Positions 6,714 to 12,646 of a DNA stretch of 12,646 nt are shown here, piece after piece (the first letter of the stretch is position 1; each line of letters opens with the position of its first letter). The DNA is taken from NCBI GenBank assembly GCA_035516035.1, contig DATJAS010000157.1, positions 1 through 12,646 on the forward strand. The letters run 5' to 3'. Position numbers and translations under genes: made by a program. The notes beneath the pieces were generated by a model, which was not told where the DNA came from, ran no database searches, and saw nothing but the letters and a program-made list of their open reading frames with translations. This DNA comes from Fen-1273 sp035516035 (GTDB lineage: Bacteria; Bacteroidota; Ignavibacteria; UBA10030; UBA6906).

Positions 6714-7633
6714 TGTACCTCCTCAAAAAATGGTACTTCGACTGCCTCACCCGGAAAGGGGAGTACGCGTACGTCTGCTTTGCATACATGGCGCTCGCCG
6801 GCAGGACGATCCGCTCGCTGACGCTTCATGTGGCGGCTCCGGGTGCAATCCCGGTGTCCCGATCCTTTCTGATCCGGAGCCACAGTGAAGCCGGGGCGGA
6901 CATCGCCGCATGCGCGATCGGGCTCCCCTGCGGCGATATCCGCGTCGGGGCGCGCGATTGCTCGCTCTTCCTTGCCAGCGACGACTGCGCAGTGAACCTC
7001 GCGTTCTCGAACGGCAACGGTGAGCCGGACGCGCCCGTCCAGATCGTGACGGGGAGGAAGAGCCGGATCGTCTGGAGGCCGGTCGCGCTCAGGTACGATG
7101 TGAACGGAGAGATCACTCTCGGGGGGACGCGCCTTGAGCCCCGTGGCGCGTCCGGGTACGCAGACGTCCTCCAGTCAACCTGCCTCCCTCCCCTGGTTCC
7201 GGCGCGGACGCTCTACTGGGGTCGTGCCCATCACGCGTCGTTTGATATGACATACGTCCACGCATTGACCCCCCGGGGCGAGAGCGTCTGCTCGCGACTA
7301 TATGTCCGCACCGGCAACACCGCGCTCGGCGGCCCGCTCTCCTTTGCGCCCGATGGGGGTGGGGCGGGGTCGTCCCCGGGTGGCTACGTGATTGCGGGGA
7401 CGGCCGGCGAATGCCGCCTGAGCGCACGCGTGCACCACGAACGCCCCGTACAGGAATCAAGCTTTGTCGATCAGCAAGATGTCCCGCAGACTCTCCGGGG
7501 GCTCATGCGTCTCCTCACGCGCGATCCGCGCGGGACAAAGTACCTTGCCCGCGCGCATGTTTCGCTCCTCCTCCCCGGTGAAGAGAGGAGCGTTCCCGGG
7601 CTGGCGATGATCGACGAATGCGTCCGCCTGTAG
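6713..7633 (+). CDS. CrtC/AttH-like (lipocalin-like) protein, possible carotenoid 1,2-hydratase relative
   Basis: The protein has 306 residues, no signal peptide and few hydrophobic helices, with many short beta-like segments. Two places recall the CrtC/AttH superfamily: the N-terminal KKWYFDCLTRKGEYAYVCF (6-24), like the WWYFDA...DG entry strand, and the later GYADVLQST (148-156) with LYWGRAHH (167-174), corresponding to the G.GYHDHN and WGRA segments. The end GLAMIDECVRL (296-306) also fits the closing strand. CrtC hydrates isoprenoid double bonds; if this protein is a relative it probably binds or modifies a hydrophobic chain. The His-Asp-His-Asn segment is not conserved, so hydratase activity is doubtful. 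Its ATG overlaps the preceding TGA (TGATG) with GGAGG at 6701-6705, so translation is coupled to the radical SAM gene. The start of the downstream fusion gene lies 33 bp after its stop. Homology is a by-eye call. Confidence 0.55.
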   Translation: MYLLKKWYFDCLTRKGEYAYVCFAYMALAGRTIRSLTLHVAAPGAIPVSRSFLIRSHSEAGADIAACAIGLPCGDIRVGARDCSLFLASDDCAVNLAFSNGNGEPDAPVQIVTGRKSRIVWRPVALRYDVNGEITLGGTRLEPRGASGYADVLQSTCLPPLVPARTLYWGRAHHASFDMTYVHALTPRGESVCSRLYVRTGNTALGGPLSFAPDGGGAGSSPGGYVIAGTAGECRLSARVHHERPVQESSFVDQQDVPQTLRGLMRLLTRDPRGTKYLARAHVSLLLPGEERSVPGLAMIDECVRL

Positions 7634-7666
7634 GGGGAGGCCCATCCACACACAGTGGAAACTCCC

Positions 7667-9601
7667 ATGCCACTTCCCCGATCGCATATCGGTCCGCTCC
7701 TGTACGGAGCCCTGTTCGTCATCCTGCTTCCCGTGGCGCTCATTGCCTGGGGTACGGCCGCGGCGCCGAACGTTGCGCTCCCGTCCGTTAACTCGTTCCC
7801 CGCCGGCCTGCTCCTGGCGGGGGCGGGGATCATCTTCATGGCATGGGGGATGTTCTCGCTCCTCCGCTACGGCGACGGTCTCCCGATGAACCCGTACCCC
7901 CCGGAGAATTTCGTTACGCGGGGGGCCTACCGAATACTTCCCCACCCTATCTACTGCGGGTTCGTCTCGGCCTGCGCCGGGTTCTCACTTATTGCCGGCG
8001 CACCGGCGGGACTCTGGCTCGTGACCCCGCTGGTTGCGCTCGGCTGCGTGGCGCTGGTGCTGGGGTACGAGAGAATCGATCTTCGCGAGAGATTCGGCGA
8101 TATCGATGCCGCGACGTATCTCCGGCTCCCTCCGGGCGACGATGGTCCCCCCTCGTTGCGCGACAGGCTCTCTGTTTACGTCCTCGTCCTGGCGCCCTGG
8201 GTACTCCTTTATAAGGCGACGGCCCTCCTGGGAGTCCCTCCTGACGCAGTCCGGTCCTATCTCCCGTTCGAGGAAAGGCTCCCCGTGCTCGAGTGGACGG
8301 AGTTGATCTACGCGGCCACGTATCTCTTCGTGCTCCTTGCACCCCTTGCGGCGCCGGAGAGAAAATCGCTTCGTGGTTATGCAATCCAGGGAGCCCTCGC
8401 GACGCTCCTGATGCCTCTCTTCTTCTCGTGCATACCGCTGATTGCCCCTCCCCGGGAGTTCGTCCCCTCCGGCTTCGCGGGGGGGTTCCTCCTCCTGGAG
8501 AGGGGGCTGGACACTCCCGCGAACTCGTTCCCCTCATACCACGTCTTCTGGGCGCTCCTCTCCGCGCGTCTGCTGACGGCCGGCGCGCCCCGCTGGAAAT
8601 ACGCCTGGTGGGGAATGGCGGCGCTCATCACGGTGAGCTGTCTGACCACGGGAATGCACTCGCTTGTCGATATCGCCGGAGGCGTTCTCCTCTGGATGGC
8701 GATCAACAGGCTCTCCTCTTTCTGGGACTTCCTGCGACGCACCGCCGAGCGCATCGCCAATTCGTGGAAGGAATGGCGCCTGGGCCCGGTCCGCGTGATC
8801 AATCACGGCATATACGCGGGGATCGGTTCGATGCTCGCCGTGACGATCGTCGGCCTGCTTGTGGGAGCGGAGCACGCGGGCGCTTTCTTCTTCGTGGCCT
8901 GTTCGGCGCTTGTCGTTTCCGGACTCTGGGCCCAGGTGGTCGAGGGGTCGCCGAGCCTCCTCCGTCCGTACGGTTTCTACGGCGGCGTTCTCGGCGTGAT
9001 CATCGGCTCGGTCCTCGCTCTCCCGCTCTTCGGGACAGACCCCTGGTTGCTTCTTGCGGCGTACAGCGTCGGGGGGCCGTGGGTTCAGTCATTCGGCCGT
9101 CTCAGGTGCCTCGTGCAGGGGTGCTGTCACGGCAGTCCCGCTCCCCCGTGGATCGGCATCGTCTACCGCCACCCGCGAAGCCGCGTCACGCGCCTCTCCG
9201 GGCTCGGGGGTACACCCGTGCATCCGACGCCGCTCTACTCAATCCTCTGGAACGTCGTGATCGCCGCGGTGCTGACCCGCCTCTGGTTTGCACACGCGCC
9301 CCTCACGATGATAGGGGCGCTCTACCTCGTCCTGACCGGTCTCGGCCGGTTCGTGGAGGAGGCATACAGAGGGGAGCCCCAGACGAAGCTCATCGCCGGG
9401 CTCCGGTTGTACCAGTGGATCGCAGTCGCCACGATTGCGGGCGGGGCGGTCGTCACGTGTATCCCGTCCGCTCCCGCGCCCGGGGCGCCGAGTGCCCAGT
9501 GGCTGACATTTGGCACCGGGCTCCTGTTCGGCGCGGCAAGCTGGTTTTCCATGGGGGTCGATTTCCCCGAATCCAACCGGCGCTTCGCCCGGCTTGCGTA
9601 A
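7667..9601 (+). CDS. Polytopic fusion: ICMT-like methyltransferase + PAP2 phosphatase + Lgt-like transferase
   Basis: The 644-residue protein is almost all membrane segments and reads as three enzyme-like modules. Residues 1-165 resemble isoprenylcysteine/phospholipid methyltransferases: RGAYRILPHPIYCGF (85-99) then GYERIDLRERFG and Y151. Residues 205-350 resemble PAP2 lipid phosphatases: NSFPSYHVFW with H292 and LTTGMHSLVD with H331 and D335; the usual Arg of the SRX5H motif is a Cys (C325). Residues 430-595 resemble prolipoprotein diacylglyceryl transferase: GFYGGVLGV, then GRLRCLVQGCCHG (477-489, R478 matching Lgt R143), HPTPLY (519-524) and GRFVEEAYRGE (560-570). The essential Lgt His (SFHGG) is Tyr438 here. 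ATG 7667 has GGAA 6 nt upstream; GTG 7655, 14 nt after GGGGGAGG, would add four residues. It is the third gene of the radical SAM operon. Domain calls are good; the joint reaction is unknown. Confidence 0.85.
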   Translation: MPLPRSHIGPLLYGALFVILLPVALIAWGTAAAPNVALPSVNSFPAGLLLAGAGIIFMAWGMFSLLRYGDGLPMNPYPPENFVTRGAYRILPHPIYCGFVSACAGFSLIAGAPAGLWLVTPLVALGCVALVLGYERIDLRERFGDIDAATYLRLPPGDDGPPSLRDRLSVYVLVLAPWVLLYKATALLGVPPDAVRSYLPFEERLPVLEWTELIYAATYLFVLLAPLAAPERKSLRGYAIQGALATLLMPLFFSCIPLIAPPREFVPSGFAGGFLLLERGLDTPANSFPSYHVFWALLSARLLTAGAPRWKYAWWGMAALITVSCLTTGMHSLVDIAGGVLLWMAINRLSSFWDFLRRTAERIANSWKEWRLGPVRVINHGIYAGIGSMLAVTIVGLLVGAEHAGAFFFVACSALVVSGLWAQVVEGSPSLLRPYGFYGGVLGVIIGSVLALPLFGTDPWLLLAAYSVGGPWVQSFGRLRCLVQGCCHGSPAPPWIGIVYRHPRSRVTRLSGLGGTPVHPTPLYSILWNVVIAAVLTRLWFAHAPLTMIGALYLVLTGLGRFVEEAYRGEPQTKLIAGLRLYQWIAVATIAGGAVVTCIPSAPAPGAPSAQWLTFGTGLLFGAASWFSMGVDFPESNRRFARLA

Positions 9602-9608
9602 AAATGTG

Positions 9609-9637
9609 TTGAAACCATTCCCCCCTTTCGATATGTT
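9609..9637 (+). promoter_or_regulatory. Candidate sigma70-type promoter for the M28 peptidase gene
   Basis: TTGAAA (9609-9614) and TATGTT (9632-9637) are 17 nt apart, five of six and four of six matches to the consensus. The site lies just after the fusion gene's stop and just before repeat copy 3, so the transcript leader would carry the repeat hairpins. It would make the peptidase gene independent of the upstream operon. By-eye call. Confidence 0.3.
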
Positions 9638-9640
9638 GAG

Positions 9641-9749
9641 TCATTGCGAGCGTTCTTTCCGAAGTCCGCTCTTTGGACCACGCCGCTCCTTGGCGTGGCG
9701 CGTTCTTTGCGTCCCGGCGCCGCAGGCGCCGCTTTTGGGCGTGGCAATC
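9641..9749. repeat. Intergenic hairpin repeat, copy 3 (composite), in the leader of the M28 gene
   Basis: The repeat is bounded by ATTGC (9643-9647) and GCAAT (9744-9748). It contains the same 38-nt core as copy 2 (9661-9698; 33 of 38 identical) with stem CCACGCC/GGCGTGG (9678-9684 and 9692-9698). There is an extra hairpin CGGCGCC-GCA-GGCGCCG (9715-9731) and a second GGCGTGGCAATC end (9739-9749). It looks like a nested or expanded version of copy 2. Unlike the other copies it lies between two genes on the same strand, ending just before the ribosome site of the downstream gene. Confidence 0.75.
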
Positions 9750-9765
9750 TCAGGGAGGGAATTCC

Positions 9766-11364
9766 ATGAAGTGGCCAGTACTGTTTGTTCTCCCCATCGC
9801 GTTCGCCGCCGCGCAGGTGGCGGGCGTCGACCCGGAGGCGAGGACCGGCTTCGAATCAATAAACGCCTCGGATGTGAAGACGTATCTCTCCTACCTGGCG
9901 TCGGACGCGCTGCAGGGGAGAGAAACGTCGTACCCGGGGGAGAGGCTTGCCGCAGAGTATATCGCGGACAGGTTCCGGTCGTTCGGCCTTCGCCCGATGG
10001 GGGATAACGGGTCATACCTTCAGCATTACGACGTGGATGTGCTGCGGGTCGACGACTCGTCCGCCGTGACGGTGTCCAACGGCGTCGAGCAATCGAAATT
10101 CACCTGGGGGAAAGGATTGATCGCGTTCGGTGCCCGGGATACCGCGATCACCGGTCACGTCGAGTGCGTCGGCTACATGGACACGAGGACGACGCCCGAG
10201 GGGCGGGCTGCCCTGGCGGGGAGAATCGTGCTTGCGTTTGCCGGGACGCGCCCCGGGTCGGTGTCCGGGGCCGCTGTCCCCAGGCGCCTCTTCGGCATCG
10301 CGCGACGCGATTCGGGGGCACTGGCGACTTTGATCGTGGCGGACGACACCGGGGCCGCCTCGTTCCCCCAGGTCATGTCGACGATGTATTCCCTCGGCGT
10401 CGGCAGGGGGCGCATGGTCCTGAAGGGCGAGCCGGTTCGCCCCGGCAGGTTCAACGGCGTCGCGTTTTTCGTCTCGCCCGCAGTCGGCGAAGCGATCCTG
10501 AAATCCTCAGGCCTGACGCTCCGCGAAGTGCGGAGGATGGCCGCGCAGGATTCCGCATTCCCCCCGATGAATCTCGACCCGGTGACCGTCAGTATCGATG
10601 AGAAGGCGATCCGCGAAGAGCGGCACGCGGAGAACGTCGTGGGGATGATCGAGGGGAGCGATCCCGTGCTGAAGAACGATGTCGTTGTCTTCTCCGCCCA
10701 TTTCGATCACCTCGGCGTCACGCCCGGCGGGGCCATCTACCATGGCGCCGACGACAACGGGTCCGGCACATCCATGGTGATGGAGCTGGCCCATGCGTTC
10801 GCGGTGAACCCGACGAAGCCCCGCTGCAGCCTCCTCTTCCTGGCCGTCTCGGGAGAAGAGAAGGGCCTCCTCGGCTCCAGTTACTACACCGAGCACCCTG
10901 CCATTCCCCTGTCGCGCACCGTCGCCGATTTCAACACCGACATGATCGGCAGGATGGACTCCATCCACCAGGCCGCCGGCAGCGGCCCCTACACATACCT
11001 GATCGGGTCCGATAAGATCAGCACGGAGCTGGACAGCATCGTGCGCGCAGCCGACGCTGAGTCAAACAACGTCGCGCTCGACTATGGCTTCGACAACGAC
11101 CGCGACCCCAACCAGTTCTACAAGAGGAGCGATCATTACAACTTCGCGCGGCACGGCGTTCCCATCGCGTTCTTTTTCACCGGGGTGCACGCCGACTATC
11201 ACCGGCCGACGGACACGATCGACAAGATCCTCTTCGACCGGATCGTGAAGATCGGCCAGGTGGTCTACTACGCCGGGTGGAAAACCGCAAACGCGGGGGG
11301 GCTGCTCCCGAAGAACGTGTCGTCGAACGAATACAGGGATACCCCTTCACGCGGAGGAGAGTAG
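9766..11364 (+). CDS. Secreted M28-family zinc aminopeptidase with PA-like domain
   Basis: The protein has 532 residues. Residues 1-17 are a signal peptide (MKW then a hydrophobic core ending AAA). A PA-like protease-associated region follows at about 125-255 (GRIVLAFAG, LATLIVAD). The catalytic domain has the full M28 two-zinc set: H312 in SAHFDHLG, D329 in HGADDNGSG, E364 and E365 in SGEEKGLLGSS, D392 in FNTDMIGR and H479 in ADYHRPTDT. Such enzymes remove N-terminal residues from peptides outside the cytoplasm. ATG 9766 follows AGGGAGGGA (9752-9760) with good spacing; in-frame codons back to 9673 run through the repeat and are not needed. It is followed by a strong terminator at 11432. The S9 peptidase gene downstream suggests a shared theme of peptide scavenging. 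Family assignment is secure. Confidence 0.93.
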   Translation: MKWPVLFVLPIAFAAAQVAGVDPEARTGFESINASDVKTYLSYLASDALQGRETSYPGERLAAEYIADRFRSFGLRPMGDNGSYLQHYDVDVLRVDDSSAVTVSNGVEQSKFTWGKGLIAFGARDTAITGHVECVGYMDTRTTPEGRAALAGRIVLAFAGTRPGSVSGAAVPRRLFGIARRDSGALATLIVADDTGAASFPQVMSTMYSLGVGRGRMVLKGEPVRPGRFNGVAFFVSPAVGEAILKSSGLTLREVRRMAAQDSAFPPMNLDPVTVSIDEKAIREERHAENVVGMIEGSDPVLKNDVVVFSAHFDHLGVTPGGAIYHGADDNGSGTSMVMELAHAFAVNPTKPRCSLLFLAVSGEEKGLLGSSYYTEHPAIPLSRTVADFNTDMIGRMDSIHQAAGSGPYTYLIGSDKISTELDSIVRAADAESNNVALDYGFDNDRDPNQFYKRSDHYNFARHGVPIAFFFTGVHADYHRPTDTIDKILFDRIVKIGQVVYYAGWKTANAGGLLPKNVSSNEYRDTPSRGGE

Positions 11365-11431
11365 TCCCCTTGCAGCCCCCCGCACAGCAAGCTAAGGCTA
11401 ATCTGCTGTCGCGGGATCATGTTCCATCTTC

Positions 11432-11467
11432 GAAAGGCTCCCCGGACCCGGGGGGCCTTTCTTGATA
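11432..11467 (+). terminator. Rho-independent terminator after the M28 peptidase gene
   Basis: GAAAGGCTCCCCG (11432-11444) pairs with CGGGGGGCCTTTC (11449-11461) to form a 13-bp stem with one G-T pair and a four-base loop, followed by TTGATACATTTTCTT, a loose T-rich tail. It lies 67 bp after the peptidase stop. The rest of the 253-bp gap before the next gene shows no other clear signal. Confidence 0.8.
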
Positions 11468-11617
11468 CATTTTCTTCACGCGAACCAGATCATATCCGCC
11501 AGGTGCCTCCTTCAAAAGAGATTCTCATCTCCCCGTAGCCCTCTCAACTCGAATGCCTTTGCTCCCTGTGTCTCAAGGATGCAACGTCGCACTCCAATCA
11601 CAAAGGAGAACCCCCCA

Positions 11618-12646
11618 ATGAACACGTGGCGATGCGTCGGTCCTTTGCTTCTCTGCGTCTCGCAGGTAGTTGGGCAGTGGGCATACCCTCCCACGAAAAC
11701 CGTGGACAGCGCGGATACGTACTGGGGTAGGACCTACAGGGACCCCTACCGGTGGTTGGAGGATTTGAAGAGCAAGGAAACACAGGACTGGTTCAAGGCA
11801 CAGACGGCCTTGAGCACGTCGCTCCTCGACAGAATACCCGGCAGGGATTCGCTCATCCATGAATGGACGGAGCTTGACAAGTTGAAACAGGCTTCGTATT
11901 CCGATTTTGCGTTTGAGGGAGGGAGACTCTTTTACCGGAAGACCCGGGGCGGCGAAAATGTCGGCAAGCTCTATTATCGGGAAGGATGGAACGGCGAAGA
12001 GAAACTCCTGTTTGATCCAGTCACATATCGTCCCGGCGTGAAGATCACGATTCAGAACATTCTGCCGGATCTCCAGGGTAGACGAGTGGCGCTCGGGCTA
12101 TCCTCGGGAGGTGCCGAAATCACGGAGATCCATATTCTCAATGTTGACAACAGGAAGTTCCTGTCGGACAGCATGTACCCGAGCTGGTTCGGCCCCGAGG
12201 CGTGGTCTCTTGACGGGTCATACCTGCTGTACTTCTCCCAGAAAACCGCGGACAACACGAGCAAGGAGTTTGAACTTCATACGAAAACCAAGCTCCATAA
12301 AATCGGGACTGATCCTGGGTCTGACATCGACTTCTTCAGCGACGAGAGCTATCCAAACCTGGGGATTGGTGCCAATGAGCTTCCATTTGCAGTAATTGAT
12401 GAGAGCTATCCGGAAATCGTCTGTTCATATGCTGCAAATGTGCAGAATGAATTCCGGATGTGGTATGCACCTATGAATGAATTCGGCAGCCCGAAGATCA
12501 AGTGGAAGGTCCTGTGCGACGCATCGGATAGTCTCGTCCGTGGGCTGCAATTCTACGGCGGTCGCGTGTATTCTGTGACGCTCAAAGGGGCGTCAAACTA
12601 CAAGGTCGTTTCCACCTCCCTGGAGAATCCCGACTGGAGCCATGCG
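11618..12646 (+). CDS. S9-family prolyl oligopeptidase, N-terminal beta-propeller part (3'-truncated)
   Basis: The frame runs from ATG 11618 without a stop to the right edge (343 codons). AAAGGAGAA (11602-11609) is a strong ribosome site 8 nt upstream. YRDPYRWLED (40-49) followed by KETQDWFKAQ (53-62) is the hallmark opening of prolyl oligopeptidases, in which an N-terminal seven-bladed propeller gates a C-terminal serine hydrolase domain. Repeated beta-type segments (GRLFYRK, KLYYREG, AWSLDGSYLLYFSQKT) are propeller blades. The catalytic Ser-Asp-His domain lies outside the window, so activity cannot be confirmed. The first 20 residues look like a weak signal peptide, hence probably secreted or periplasmic. 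Base composition is distinctly poorer in G+C than its neighbours (27/60 at 12241-12300 against 36/60 at 8401-8460), which may mean later acquisition. Confidence 0.85.
   Translation, partial: MNTWRCVGPLLLCVSQVVGQWAYPPTKTVDSADTYWGRTYRDPYRWLEDLKSKETQDWFKAQTALSTSLLDRIPGRDSLIHEWTELDKLKQASYSDFAFEGGRLFYRKTRGGENVGKLYYREGWNGEEKLLFDPVTYRPGVKITIQNILPDLQGRRVALGLSSGGAEITEIHILNVDNRKFLSDSMYPSWFGPEAWSLDGSYLLYFSQKTADNTSKEFELHTKTKLHKIGTDPGSDIDFFSDESYPNLGIGANELPFAVIDESYPEIVCSYAANVQNEFRMWYAPMNEFGSPKIKWKVLCDASDSLVRGLQFYGGRVYSVTLKGASNYKVVSTSLENPDWSHA

Noticed and set aside
8293..9612. 439-codon plus-strand frame inside the fusion gene
   Set aside because: This is an out-of-frame shadow of the triple-fusion gene; its Arg/Gly/Ala/Pro-rich translation shows no domain.
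9673..9765. Longer N-terminus for the M28 peptidase
   Set aside because: The extra codons translate the hairpin repeat, while ATG 9766 has a strong ribosome site and begins a proper signal peptide.

Overview
The window is a GC-rich stretch of bacterial chromosome packed with complete protein genes. A partial gene runs in at the left edge and another runs off the right edge. I see no rRNA, tRNA, CRISPR array, transposase, integrase or phage gene. The Shine-Dalgarno sites (AAAGGAG, GGAGG types), secreted M28 and S9 peptidases, a GxGYxYP-type glycoside hydrolase and intergenic CATTGCGAG...GCAAT hairpin repeats suggest a free-living, polymer-degrading bacterium, perhaps of the Bacteroidota/Ignavibacteriota/FCB kind. 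That placement is a weak inference.

Region 1 (1-4770) looks like carbohydrate use. The tail of a GxGYxYP glycoside hydrolase is followed 11 bp later by a membrane-anchored transglutaminase-like protein. An L-arabinose-isomerase-like gene on the minus strand is divergent from a RhaT-type sugar/proton symporter on the plus strand. The short gap between them holds a 14-bp perfect palindrome overlapping a candidate promoter, which suggests shared control by a sugar-responsive regulator. Hairpin repeats lie between the two convergent gene pairs here.

Region 2 (4777-9601) starts with a small alpha/beta hydrolase on the minus strand. Divergent from it is a tight three-gene plus-strand operon: a radical SAM enzyme with a second cysteine cluster at its C-terminus; a protein resembling the CrtC/AttH lipocalin-like fold, whose ATG overlaps the previous stop (TGATG); and a 644-residue polytopic membrane protein. 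That last protein appears to fuse an isoprenylcysteine-methyltransferase-like domain, a PAP2 lipid phosphatase-like domain and an Lgt-like (prolipoprotein diacylglyceryl transferase) domain. All three genes point to lipid or isoprenoid chemistry in the membrane. This is the best candidate in the window for an undescribed system; its product is unknown.

Region 3 (9602-12646) holds a third, larger copy of the hairpin repeat in the leader of a secreted M28 zinc aminopeptidase, a strong rho-independent terminator, and the 5' part of an S9 prolyl-oligopeptidase-type gene. The S9 gene is clearly lower in G+C than the rest and runs off the right edge. The two peptidases would together degrade extracellular peptides.
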